64,000 bases of DNA. It comes from UBA6623 sp965238125 (GTDB lineage: Bacteria; Acidobacteriota; Terriglobia; Bryobacterales; UBA6623). The stretch spans positions 1,054,001 through 1,118,000 of the forward strand of contig OZ250179.1 of assembly GCA_965238125.1 (NCBI GenBank), given 5' to 3'. How positions within the stretch are numbered: position 1 is the first letter of the stretch; every line of letters begins with the position of its first letter. The notes beneath the pieces are model-generated. The model did no database searches. It saw only the letters and a program-made list of their open reading frames with translations, and was not told where the DNA came from. Made by a program: the position numbers and the translations under genes. Of this stretch, positions 8,725 through 17,197 are shown piece after piece.

Positions 8725-10098
8725 GTGTCGCAAACTTCGCTTGTTCGCGGAATCGGCCTTACGGGCGCGTGTGCTTTGGTTGTTTCCAATATGGTCGGCC
8801 AAGGCGTGTTCACCAGCACCGGCTTTTTGATCGGGCAACTTGGCTCGCCCTCTCTCGTCATCGGCATTTGGCTCGTTGGGGCGGTGCTGGCGCTGGTGGG
8901 GGCGCTTTGCTATTCGGAGTTGGGCGTCAATTTCCAGAAGTCAGGCGGCGAGTACATTTACTTGACCGAAGCCTGGGGACCGGCGTGGGGATTCATCGAC
9001 GGCTGGGTAAGCTTTCTGGCCGGCTTTTCGGCGCCGATCGCAACGGCGGCACTGGCGATCTCGGCCTATCTGGCCTATTTTTACCCCGCGCTCGAAGCCG
9101 CCGACGCGCCGTCGATCTCGCTGGGGATTTTGACGATTCGCTTCGGCGGCGCGCAACTGACGGCCTGCGCCGTCGTCGTTCTACTCACGTTGCTCAACCT
9201 GCTGGGCGTCGAGCAAGTGGCGAAGATGCAGAACTTCCTGACGGCAACCAAGCTGATCGTGATCGCCGCTTTTCTCGTGCTCGGCTTCAGCATCGGTACG
9301 GGCGACTGGAGCCACTTCGATCACGTCGTCGAGCGGACGACTACCACGAGCATCCCGGCGCAGTTCGCGATCAGTTTAGTCTGGGTCTATATGGGCTACA
9401 GCGGTTGGAACGCGGCGGTCTACGTGGCCGAGGAGATTCGCGACCCGGAAAGAACCCTGCCGATCGCCCTGATTGCCGGGACGCTTTTCGTGACGGCGCT
9501 GTTTATCGCGCTCAACGTCCTCTATATTTACGCCGCGCCGCCCGCCGAGCTCATAAACGTTTTGCGGATCGGCTCGAAGGCGTCGGTTTTCCTATTCGGT
9601 CCCAAGATCGCGGGCATCTTCAGCCTGGCCATGGCCGCGTCGCTGCTGGCCACGGTGAACGCGATGTGCATGATCGGGCCGCGGGTCTACTACGCCATGG
9701 CGCAGCGGGGGGCCTTTTTCTCGGGTGCGGCGAAGGTGCATCCGCGTTGGAAGAGCCCCTGGGTCGCGGTGCTGTACCAAGGGGGGGCTTGCATCATTCT
9801 GATTCTGACGGGAACGTTTGAAAGCCTGGTCTATTACGTGGGATTCACGTTGAGTCTCTTTTCGGCGCTGTCGGTCATCGCGCTTTTCAAATTCCGCAAG
9901 CGCCCGGGATGGAAGAAGCTGCCCTGGGTCAGCTTTGGGTACCCGTTGCTGCCGGCTCTCTATACCGTGGTCAATCTGTGGATCTTCCTCAACTTCGCCC
10001 CGGGACAGAAGTGGATCACGGCTTTGAGCCTGCTGACGGTGGTCGGGGGAGCGCTCAGCTACCGGTTTTATCGGCTGCGGAACGGCGAGGCTGCCTAG
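8725..10098 (+). CDS. APC-superfamily amino-acid permease
   Basis: 457 residues from GTG 8725, placed after the palindromic repeat; a TTG at 8671 would lie inside that repeat. About twelve hydrophobic helices are evident. The first holds the unwound substrate segment typical of the APC fold (NMVGQGVFTSTG), followed by the conserved YSELGVNFQKSGGEYIYL, and by the mid-chain YSGWNAAVYVAEEI seen in LAT-like transporters. The protein should move amino acids across the inner membrane by proton coupling or exchange; the substrate cannot be read from sequence. Its TAG stop is part of the CTAG flanking the IS1182-type element, so the insertion landed exactly at the end of the gene without changing the protein. 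Confidence 0.86.
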   Translation: MSQTSLVRGIGLTGACALVVSNMVGQGVFTSTGFLIGQLGSPSLVIGIWLVGAVLALVGALCYSELGVNFQKSGGEYIYLTEAWGPAWGFIDGWVSFLAGFSAPIATAALAISAYLAYFYPALEAADAPSISLGILTIRFGGAQLTACAVVVLLTLLNLLGVEQVAKMQNFLTATKLIVIAAFLVLGFSIGTGDWSHFDHVVERTTTTSIPAQFAISLVWVYMGYSGWNAAVYVAEEIRDPERTLPIALIAGTLFVTALFIALNVLYIYAAPPAELINVLRIGSKASVFLFGPKIAGIFSLAMAASLLATVNAMCMIGPRVYYAMAQRGAFFSGAAKVHPRWKSPWVAVLYQGGACIILILTGTFESLVYYVGFTLSLFSALSVIALFKFRKRPGWKKLPWVSFGYPLLPALYTVVNLWIFLNFAPGQKWITALSLLTVVGGALSYRFYRLRNGEAA

Positions 10099-11680
10099 GA
10101 GTCTGTCCGAGTAACAACTTGGCACAGTTCCGGCAGGGCGGGAGATTCGGGCGCCGAGGTCAGCGACGCACGGGCGCGGAAGGCTCGTCGACCGCCGGGC
10201 GCCACAAACAAACCGCGCGGGCCGCCCAAAACGGCTTCCAGAGCCCTCCATGCGCCTCGCCGGCGCCCCCTTCCCGGTTTTTCTCCATCACGCTCCGCCA
10301 CACAGCCCGTGCATCTTCAAAATATTGTGCGTCAAGCACACCAAGGCCCACTCGCCCCGCACTTTCTTCAACCCCCGCAACAAAAATTGACGAATCCCGC
10401 GGGCTTGTTTAATCTGTCCGAATATCGGCTCCACGATCCCTTTGCGTTGCGCGTACATCTTCGCTCCCGCTTTCGTCCGTAACTTGCGCTCCATCCGCTC
10501 GACTCGCGTGAGGTGGCTCGGGATCCGCCCCCGCGGCGGCGACGCCCGTTGTCCGCGCCGGTGTCTCTGGGCGGCAATATACGCTTCGATCTTTTGCTCA
10601 GGCTTCTCGGGCGCTTCCAACGATTCCAAGTTCTTCTCCGAACAATAGCCGCTGTCGGCCAACACTTCGTCGGGCCGTTGCCCCGACTGCCGCTCGACCG
10701 CTTCCACCAACGGCGCCAGTTGCTCTTTGTCGTTCGCCGCCTCGGTCAGCGTCTGCCCGACAATCAATTGCGCCACGCTCTCGACCGCCGCCTGTGCGTT
10801 GTAGCCCTGCACGAACCCGTCGCCGCTTTTCATAATGCGCGACTCCGGATCGGTGAAATTGTATTGATCTTTGTCGCGCGGTTCGGCTTGCCGCGCCAGC
10901 TCGTCACAGCGACCCGCGGCGGCGGCTTGCTGTTGCGCCCGTTGCTTCGCTCGTTGCTCCAGCGCCTGCTTGGCTTGGCGAATCTTCTCCAGCCGCGTCT
11001 GCCGGCGTTGCAACTCCTCGGGCAATTCGTCGCCCGGCTTCTCGGCCCCGTAGCGCGCGTCCTCCGCCGCGTCGACTGCTTCGGCTTCGGCCAACATTTG
11101 CTTCACCTCGGCCGCCAACTGTGGCTCGCTGTGCTGGATCCGCCCGTAACTCATGGCCTTGTGCTTGGAGGCGTTGGCCTTCATCTTCGTGCCGTCGAGC
11201 GCCACCCGACCCAGCTTCATCGCCCCGCTCTCGAGCGCCACCCGCAACACTTGTTGGAACAGCCCCTCGAGGGCTTCCAGGTGGATCTTGCGAAAATCCG
11301 AGATCGTGCGGAAGTCGGGCTGGTTGCCGGCCGCCAACACGCGAAAGGCTACGTCCTCGACCAGCCGCCGGGCGATCCGGCGCGAGGAGCGCACGCCCAG
11401 GCAATAGCCGTAGAGCAGCAGTTTGACCATCAGCCGCGGATGATAAGGCGGCTGCCCGCGCTGCTCCCTTTCATAGACCTTCTCGATGGCCGACAAATCC
11501 AGTTGATCAACGAGGTCGTTGACGAAATAGACGAGGTGGTTTTCGGGCAGCCAATCCTGCAAACTGGGAGGCAGCAGCAGTTTCTGCTCGGGAAGGTAGG
11601 CCCGGTAGGTTTTGCCCATAAACCATTATCCCCCACTTTTGTTTTTTCTCCAAGAAGATAATGAATACTCGGACAGACTC
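10099..11680 (-). mobile_element. IS1182-family insertion sequence with CTAG flanks
   Basis: A 1582-bp element whose ends are inverted copies of GAGTCTGTCCGAGTA (inward from 10099 and from 11680). CTAG stands on both sides (10095-10098 and 11681-11684) and may be a 4-bp palindromic target duplication. A single transposase gene occupies 10288-11619; the 10102-10287 segment inside the element holds no gene. The left CTAG contains the permease stop codon. Confidence 0.83.
10288..11619 (-). CDS. IS1182-family DDE transposase
   Basis: 443 residues from ATG 11619. The N-terminus (DWLPENHLVYFVNDLVDQLDL, then PPYHPRLMVKLLLYGYCLGVRSSRRIARR) and DFRTISDFR are hallmarks of the IS1182/IS5-like transposases. 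VALDGTKMKANAS marks the first catalytic Asp region. A Gln/Ala/Arg-rich helical insertion (about residues 190-245) precedes DPESRIMKSGDGFVQGYNAQAA, and DSGYCSE contributes the second Asp. The final block RKGIVEPIFGQIKQARGIRQFLLRGL supplies the C-terminal Glu motif. No stop or frame break is seen, so the transposase may be functional. It catalyses excision and insertion of the surrounding element. Confidence 0.88.
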   Translation of the reverse strand: MGKTYRAYLPEQKLLLPPSLQDWLPENHLVYFVNDLVDQLDLSAIEKVYEREQRGQPPYHPRLMVKLLLYGYCLGVRSSRRIARRLVEDVAFRVLAAGNQPDFRTISDFRKIHLEALEGLFQQVLRVALESGAMKLGRVALDGTKMKANASKHKAMSYGRIQHSEPQLAAEVKQMLAEAEAVDAAEDARYGAEKPGDELPEELQRRQTRLEKIRQAKQALEQRAKQRAQQQAAAAGRCDELARQAEPRDKDQYNFTDPESRIMKSGDGFVQGYNAQAAVESVAQLIVGQTLTEAANDKEQLAPLVEAVERQSGQRPDEVLADSGYCSEKNLESLEAPEKPEQKIEAYIAAQRHRRGQRASPPRGRIPSHLTRVERMERKLRTKAGAKMYAQRKGIVEPIFGQIKQARGIRQFLLRGLKKVRGEWALVCLTHNILKMHGLCGGA

Positions 11681-11718
11681 CTAGGCCGGCACTGCGTTGG
11701 GTTGATCGAGGCGAGACA

Positions 11719-11772
11719 GACAAGCTATGAGCTTGTCTTGACTGTTGGCTGGGACAAACACGAGTGTTTGTC
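11719..11772. repeat. Double-palindrome intergenic repeat, copy 2
   Basis: Arms GACAAGCT (11719-11726) and AGCTTGTC (11730-11737), then GACAAACAC (11753-11761) and GTGTTTGTC (11764-11772), match copy 1 at 8622-8675 in order and spacing. It lies in the 11685-11906 gap before sthA, in which no gene is seen. Confidence 0.72.
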
Positions 11773-11906
11773 GCTACCTGGGCGTGCTCTCAGGCAGCGG
11801 CGACTCGCTTTGCGCCCAATTCGCGCCGATCGCGGCCGATAATAACCATGTGAAAGCGGGGCGAGGCTTCTCTGGAACCCGTCTTGCAACGTGGGAGAGG
11901 TAGGGT

Positions 11907-13286
11907 ATGAGTCAATACGATCTCGTCGTCATCGGCAGCGGTCCGGCGGGCCAAAAAGCCGCCATCGCCGCCTCGAAAATGGGCAAAAAGGTCGCCGTCG
12001 TCGAGCGCGCGATGTCGGTCGGCGGGGCTTGCCTGCACCACGGCACGATCCCGAGCAAGACGCTGCGCGAGGCGGTTTCCTACTTGTCCGGCGTGCGGCA
12101 GCGCGAGCTCTACGGGGCTGCTTATCGGGTCAAGGATCAGATCAGCATTGAAGATCTGTCGTTCCGGACGCAGCGCGTCATCGAACGCGAGGTCAATGTC
12201 GTTCGCGATCAGTTATTGCGGAATTACGTCGACATCGTCGGCGGGACGGGTTGCTTTGTCGATGCGCACAAGATCTTGGTCACCGCCGACAAGGGCAGCC
12301 GTATTCTCGAGACCAAGAAGACGATCCTGGCCGTGGGCACGAAACCGTCGCGGCCGCCCGGGGTGGAGTTCGATGACTGCAAGATCGTCGACAGCGACGG
12401 GCTGTTGAAACTCGCTGAGATTCCACGGTCTATGACTTTCGTGGGCGGCGGGATCATCGGCGTCGAGTACGCAACGATCTTTCGGACGATCGGCGTGCGC
12501 GTGACGCTGATCGACGGCCGCCAACGGCCGCTTGACTTCATTGACAACGAAGTCGAGGACAACCTCTACTTCTACATGCGCGACGAAGGCATCACGTTGC
12601 GCTTCGGGGAGTTCGTATCGGAGGTGCGCCACACCGAAGACGGGCGGGTGCGGGTCTGCATGGAAAGCGGCAAGCAGCTGGAATCCGACGGGCTGATGTT
12701 CGCCGCCGGGCGCGAGGGCGCTTCCAAGGAGCTCAATCTGGAAGCCATCGGGCTCGAGACGGACAAACGGGACCGGATCCAAGTTGATGAATTCTATCGA
12801 ACCTCCGTCGAGGACATCTACGCCGTCGGCGACATCATTGGATTCCCCAGCCTCGCCTCTACCTCGATGGAACAGGGACGCATCGCCGCCGCGCACGCCA
12901 TGGCTAACGAGGCGACGGCGATGGCGAAGCGCCTACCCTACGGGATTTACACGATTCCCGAAATCGCCATGGTCGGGCCGACCGAAGAGGAGTTGACCAA
13001 GCAGGAAGTGCCCTACGAAACCGGCATCGCCCGCTTCCGAGAGCTCTCGCGGGTGCAGATCAGCGGCGGGCGGGCCGGCTTGTTGAAGATCCTTTTCAAT
13101 CGAGAAGATAGAAAACTGATCGCCGTCCATATTCTCGGGGAACAGGCGACGGAACTGATCCACATCGGACAAGTCTTGATCGACCACGACGCAACGATCG
13201 ACTATTTGCGCGACACGGTGTTCAACTACCCCACGTTGTCGGTGGCTTACAAAGTCGCGGCGTTGGACGGGTTTAATAAGCTCTGA
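11907..13286 (+). CDS. sthA: Soluble pyridine nucleotide transhydrogenase
   Basis: 459 residues, start ATG 11907 behind a GGGAGAGGTAGGGT ribosome site. It is an FAD-dependent flavoprotein of the disulfide-reductase fold: GSGPAGQKAA near residue 11 (FAD), VGGGIIGVEYA (NAD(P)-binding) and YAVGDIIGFPSLAS (second FAD motif). In lipoamide dehydrogenases the region after VGGA has a Cys-x4-Cys pair. Here it reads CLHHGTIPSK, with Thr replacing the second Cys, the recognised feature of SthA. The enzyme passes hydride from NADPH to NAD+ in the cytosol and helps drain excess NADPH, which fits the gnd gene 2 kb downstream. No operon partner is evident. Confidence 0.9.
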   Translation: MSQYDLVVIGSGPAGQKAAIAASKMGKKVAVVERAMSVGGACLHHGTIPSKTLREAVSYLSGVRQRELYGAAYRVKDQISIEDLSFRTQRVIEREVNVVRDQLLRNYVDIVGGTGCFVDAHKILVTADKGSRILETKKTILAVGTKPSRPPGVEFDDCKIVDSDGLLKLAEIPRSMTFVGGGIIGVEYATIFRTIGVRVTLIDGRQRPLDFIDNEVEDNLYFYMRDEGITLRFGEFVSEVRHTEDGRVRVCMESGKQLESDGLMFAAGREGASKELNLEAIGLETDKRDRIQVDEFYRTSVEDIYAVGDIIGFPSLASTSMEQGRIAAAHAMANEATAMAKRLPYGIYTIPEIAMVGPTEEELTKQEVPYETGIARFRELSRVQISGGRAGLLKILFNREDRKLIAVHILGEQATELIHIGQVLIDHDATIDYLRDTVFNYPTLSVAYKVAALDGFNKL

Positions 13287-13371
13287 TTCCCTAATCGGCC
13301 CCTTGCCTTCCGCCGAGAAGTGGATCGAGGACGAGGCGGAGGGTCGGCGCGGGAGCCCCTGTTCCGGCTGG

Positions 13372-13635
13372 TCACGGCCGACCGGGTGCGAAGCGACTTT
13401 CAAGCTCATCGACCGTGATCGACTCCCCGGCTCGAATTTCATCCCGCGCTGCTTTGATGACCTTCAGAAACTCCGCACTCGTGCTCAGCGCCAAGGACTC
13501 CGGATCCACATTCTTCAGAGAAACGAGTACGGCGACGGGTCGCTTGTGATCAGTTAAGACTACGGTATCCTGGTTCGACGCTTCCGCGAACTCAAGCAGC
13601 GATTGCAGTTCCTCGGATATTTCCACCGTCTTCAT
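13372..13635 (-). CDS. Phd/YefM-type antitoxin
   Basis: 87 residues from ATG 13635. MKTVEISEELQSLLEFAEASNQDTVVLTDHKRPVAVLVSL matches the DNA-binding N-terminal fold of Phd/YefM antitoxins (an early helix, then the VVLT..KPVAVLVS strand pair). The C-terminal part (SAEFLKVIKAARDEIRAGESITVDEL) is the toxin-binding helix. The ATG overlaps the TGA of a toxin remnant (ATGA), showing that a toxin gene once preceded it and was translationally coupled. A start further upstream at 13749 would translate that remnant in a wrong frame. With no intact toxin beside it, it is probably an orphan antitoxin. Confidence 0.72.
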   Translation of the reverse strand: MKTVEISEELQSLLEFAEASNQDTVVLTDHKRPVAVLVSLKNVDPESLALSTSAEFLKVIKAARDEIRAGESITVDELESRFAPGRP

Positions 13636-13790
13636 AGGCTGATTTCCTCGTCGGCAATGAAAAGTCGATTCCCTTTCTTGACGCCTATGGCTAGCGAGGA
13701 TGTTCACGACATCCGCATCCTCGCTATCCACATCGTAAAACACCTGCAAGCCTTCGTTACACTCGTCGGTTTGAGGTCGGGGATCTCCCC
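13632..13790 (-). pseudogene. RelE/ParE-family toxin remnant
   Basis: Upstream of the antitoxin the minus strand encodes LQVFYDVDSEDADVVNILA and then, in a shifted frame, GVKKGNRLFIADEEISL ending at TGA 13632-13634. Together these match the last 40 or so residues of RelE/ParE-like toxins (V-FYDV...ILA-GVK-GNRLFI-GEEI). A frameshift lies near 13685-13700, and no convincing N-terminal half is present before the divergent hpnI gene. The remnant is too short to be active. Confidence 0.5.
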
Positions 13791-13808
13791 GGTCCGGGCC
13801 GCTCCGCC

Positions 13809-14981
13809 GTGTTGATGCTCCAAGCGATTATTGGTGTCTTGTTGGTGGGCTCTTGGGCCTACTCGCTGTTGACGGTTGTGGCGGCGCGGCGCTACCTGGC
13901 GCGGCGGCCCGGGCCGTTGCGGCGAGCCGTACCGATCAGCATCCTGAAACCCTTGGCGGGCGCGGAGGACGAACTCGAAACCAACCTGCGCGGCTTCTTC
14001 GAGCAAGACTACGACAAGTTCGAAATCTTGTTCGCGGTTCGCTGCTCCGACGACCCGGCGCTCGAGGCCGTCGAAAAGCTCCACCAGGAATTTCCCACCG
14101 TCGCGTGCCGCGTCTTGATTACCGGCGAACCGCCTTATCCCAACGCCAAGGTCTACAGTCTGGACAAGATGATGCAGGCGGCGCGACACGGGTTGCTCGT
14201 GATGAGTGACAGCGATATTCGCGTGGGGCGGGAGATGCTTCGCGTCGTGGCGGCGGAATTTGAAGATGAGAAGATCGACCTGCTGACCTGTCCTTATCGC
14301 GCGGTTCCCGGGCGAAGTTTCTGGTCGCGGCTGGAGGCGATCGGGCTGAATACGGAGTTTCTCGGCGGACTGCTGACGGCGCGATTGGTCGAGGGCGTGC
14401 GGTTCGCGGTGGGTCCGACGATCGTGGCGCGCAAGAAACTAATTGAAGATCTGGGCGGTTTCAACCGATTTAGTCCGTATCTGGCGGAAGATTTCGTTCT
14501 GGGCAAGCTGGCGGCCGAGCAGGGATACGGGGTGGAGCTGTCCTGTTACCGAGTGGACCACCACATTGCGGGCCGGATTGGAAGCGGGGCCTCGGGGACG
14601 CCGAGACGTCGGGAGTGGCTCGAGAACCTGAAGCATCGATTGCGCTGGGCTCGCAGTACGCGGCGGTCGCGGCCGTGGGGTTACTTGGGCCAGGCCTTTA
14701 CGTATCCGGTCCCGTGGGCGCTATTCGCAGCGGCGGTGATGCCTTGGGCGGGGGCGGAGTTGTTGGCCGTCACGTTGGCGTTGCGGGCTGCGGCGGTGTG
14801 GGCGACGGCGGAATGGGTCTTGGACGATCCGCTGACACGCGGAAACCCTTGGCTGGTGTTGCCGCAGGACGTGTTGGGGTGGCTGGTTTGGATCGCCGGT
14901 TTTTTCGGGAACCGCATTCAATGGCGGGATCGGACCTATCGCTTGCTGGCTGACGGGCGCTTTGAATTGATCGACGAATGA
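13809..14981 (+). CDS. hpnI: Hopanoid/ceramide-type glucosyltransferase (GT21, HpnI-like)
   Basis: 390 residues from GTG 13809, with ATG 13815 an equally possible start. A first hydrophobic helix (about residues 5-25) is followed by a GT-A domain: SILKPLAGAEDELETNL, the metal-binding SDSDIRV, EDFVLGKLAAEQGYGV (catalytic Asp region) and RHRLRWARSTR, the Q/RxxRW-like motif of ceramide glucosyltransferases. C-terminal hydrophobic helices anchor it to the membrane. HpnI adds N-acetylglucosamine to bacteriohopanetetrol; ceramide glucosyltransferases use glucose and sphingolipid. No other hopanoid genes lie in this window, so the acceptor is an inference from family similarity. Confidence 0.8.
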   Translation: MLMLQAIIGVLLVGSWAYSLLTVVAARRYLARRPGPLRRAVPISILKPLAGAEDELETNLRGFFEQDYDKFEILFAVRCSDDPALEAVEKLHQEFPTVACRVLITGEPPYPNAKVYSLDKMMQAARHGLLVMSDSDIRVGREMLRVVAAEFEDEKIDLLTCPYRAVPGRSFWSRLEAIGLNTEFLGGLLTARLVEGVRFAVGPTIVARKKLIEDLGGFNRFSPYLAEDFVLGKLAAEQGYGVELSCYRVDHHIAGRIGSGASGTPRRREWLENLKHRLRWARSTRRSRPWGYLGQAFTYPVPWALFAAAVMPWAGAELLAVTLALRAAAVWATAEWVLDDPLTRGNPWLVLPQDVLGWLVWIAGFFGNRIQWRDRTYRLLADGRFELIDE

Positions 14982-15105
14982 AGGCGAGCCGGAGAGGCCT
15001 GTGAAAAGATTGGGGCCGAAGGGGTCGGGCAGGAGCTTCCCGCCGCCCTTTCAGGGCTCGCGCGGGTGAGGATTCTACCCAGAGTTCCGCCTTCGGCTCA
15101 CCCTG

Positions 15106-15136
15106 GGCTATATTCCTGTCGCCGCTTCGAGGCTCA
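15106..15136. repeat. Dispersed repeat (agcggcgacaggaatatagc type), copy 1
   Basis: On the minus strand this reads TGAGCCTCGAAGCGGCGACA followed by GGAATATAGCC. Close matches occur at 16733-16765 (diverged) and 34226-34258. It sits in the 14982-15277 gap before gnd, which shows no gene. A TACAAT near 15168-15173 may be a -10 box for gnd. Confidence 0.5.
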
Positions 15137-15277
15137 CCGGAGCGGTCGCAAAATCGCGGATTAGTACAATAGGGTCTCGGCACAGTCCAACGTTTTTGGG
15201 GATTTCGGGGTAATTCGGCCCCGAGCCGAATCGGGTCTCGCCGCGGGGTGAGAGGTAGAGGAAAGGAACAACGAACA

Positions 15278-16684
15278 ATGTCGCAAGGTAATTTCGCCGT
15301 CGCCGGACTCGGCGTGATGGGACGCATGGTGGGTCTCAACATCGAACGCAACGGCTTTCCGCTGATCGCCTACAACCGCGGGGCGGAAAACGCCGATCGC
15401 ATGCGCGAGGTCTCCCAGGGCAAAAACGTCACCGTCACCCGCTCGATTCCCGAGATGGCCGGTCTGCTCGACAGGCCGCGCCGGGTGCTCATCATGACCA
15501 CCGCGGGAGCGGGGACCGATGCGGTCATCGGCGAGTTGCGCAAGGTGTTCGAGCCGGGCGACATCATTATTGACGGCGGCAATGCGCACTTCCCCGACAC
15601 CAACCGGAGACAAGCCGAGCTCGATCCGGGCGCCATCCACTTCATCGGTTGCGGCATTTCGGGCGGCGAGCAAGGGGCGCTGTGGGGTCCCAGCATCATG
15701 CCCGGCGGCCACAAAGAAGGCTATGACCACATTGCCCCGGTGTTGACCAAGATCGCCGCGCAGACCGACGACGGCCCCTGCGTTACTCACGTCGGAGAGG
15801 GGTCGGCGGGGCACTACGTGAAGATGGTCCATAACGGGATCGAGTACGGGATCATGCAGATCATCTGCGAGATCTACGACGTGCTGCGCAAGTCGGCGGG
15901 GATGTCGACGGCGGAGATCCAAGCGATGTTCGCCGAGTGGTGCGAGAGCGAGATCAGCGGTTTCTTGGTCGAAATCACGGCCGATTGCCTGGCGAAACCC
16001 GACGAGTTGAGCGACAAACCGCTGGTCGAGGTGATTCTCGACACCGCCGGGCAAAAGGGCACCGGCAAGTGGACGGCCGAGAGCGGTCTGGATCTGGGCG
16101 TTCCGATCCCGACCCTGAGCATGGCGGTGGAAGCGCGCATTCTTTCGGGCCTCAAGCCGCGGCGGGTTGCGGCTTCCAAGGTTTTGGCCGGGCCCACGGC
16201 GACCTATTCGGGCGATCGCGGTGAGTTGCTCAAGTCCATGTACCACGCCTTCTATTTGGCCAAGGTCGCCTGCTACGCACAGGGGATGGCGCTGATCAAA
16301 GAGGCCTCGAAGGAGTACGAGTACGGCGTCAGCCTAGCTGAAACGGCGCGCATCTGGAAGGGCGGTTGCATTATTCGCTCGAAGCTGCTCGATCCGATCA
16401 AGAAGGCCTACCAGGCGGATCCGGAATTGGACAACCTGCTGACTCATGAATCGTTCAGCGGCATGACCAACAGCCGGCTCGGAGACCTGCGCAAGGTCGT
16501 CGGGCTGGCGGCGGAAACCGGCGTGCCGGCGACATGCTTAGGGGCGACGCTGGCCTATGTCGACAGTTATCGCAGCGAGTTTCTGCCGGCTAACTTGCTG
16601 CAAGCGCTGCGCGACAACTTTGGGGCGCATACTTACAAGCGGCTCGATCGGGAGGGGACTTTCCACACCGATTGGGTGGAGTAG
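15278..16684 (+). CDS. gnd: 6-phosphogluconate dehydrogenase, decarboxylating
   Basis: 468 residues, starting at ATG 15278 with AAAGGA upstream. The N-terminal Rossmann motif is GLGVMGRMVGLNIERNG. Substrate and catalytic segments follow: IIDGGNAHFPDT, FIGCGISGGEQGALWGPSIMPGG, the active-site KMVHNGIEYG (Lys and His/Asn) and the C-terminal GQKGTGKWT. The length matches the long dimeric form. It oxidises 6-phosphogluconate to ribulose 5-phosphate and CO2 in the cytosol, making NADPH in the oxidative pentose phosphate pathway. No zwf or pgl is adjacent. The coenzyme could also be NAD in some lineages; I do not see enough to decide. Confidence 0.94.
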   Translation: MSQGNFAVAGLGVMGRMVGLNIERNGFPLIAYNRGAENADRMREVSQGKNVTVTRSIPEMAGLLDRPRRVLIMTTAGAGTDAVIGELRKVFEPGDIIIDGGNAHFPDTNRRQAELDPGAIHFIGCGISGGEQGALWGPSIMPGGHKEGYDHIAPVLTKIAAQTDDGPCVTHVGEGSAGHYVKMVHNGIEYGIMQIICEIYDVLRKSAGMSTAEIQAMFAEWCESEISGFLVEITADCLAKPDELSDKPLVEVILDTAGQKGTGKWTAESGLDLGVPIPTLSMAVEARILSGLKPRRVAASKVLAGPTATYSGDRGELLKSMYHAFYLAKVACYAQGMALIKEASKEYEYGVSLAETARIWKGGCIIRSKLLDPIKKAYQADPELDNLLTHESFSGMTNSRLGDLRKVVGLAAETGVPATCLGATLAYVDSYRSEFLPANLLQALRDNFGAHTYKRLDREGTFHTDWVE

Positions 16685-17197
16685 CCGACACTTCGGCGGC
16701 CCGCGGTGAGCCTCCGGACGGGGGCGTAGGAACTTGAGCCACGAAGCGGCACCGGGAAGATAGCCGGGTTAAAGCCACCCTCGAAAGGTCGACAATTCGC
16801 GCTACAGTCTGACCAAGGCCCCCAAAACGCCGCAATCCAAACCGAGCCGCGCGCGTCAGCAAGCGGTATCCGATGCCGCGGCACGGAAGCCGCCGCCGGC
16901 GGTGATTCCAAATAGGCCGCCCCAAGGTCCTTGGAAGCGTCGTCACAGGGTCCCGCGTATTGAGGTTTCTCCCCAAGACCATAAGCGGCTTTCGACTGCT
17001 CTTTGGGACGGGCTCCGCCGCCGGGTGCCGCGCTTCCGCCGCCTTCCTCGGTGTTGAACGGCTTCATCTCATACCGCTCCCTCACGGTCGCGGCTCGGTT
17101 TGAGGGGCGGCGGCCTCTAGCGGAAGTTTTCGACCAGCGGCGGATTGGCGCGCCCGAAGCCGCGCGAGTCCCGGCGCAGGCCTTACACTATCCACTT
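16685..17197. repeat. Gap with two dispersed repeats
   Basis: No credible gene lies between gnd and the acyltransferase start. A diverged copy of the repeat found at 15106 and 34226 lies at 16733-16765. A second repeat at 17065-17101 (core CTCATACCGCTC, then CGGCTCGGTTT) recurs at 48482-48518. The acyltransferase frame stays open back to 17003, but that part is Ala/Pro/Arg-rich and lies over the repeat, so I treat it as non-coding. Confidence 0.5.

Noticed and set aside
17003..17197. N-terminal extension of the acyltransferase
   Set aside because: Low-complexity Ala/Pro/Arg sequence covering a dispersed repeat; the family begins near GTG 17198.
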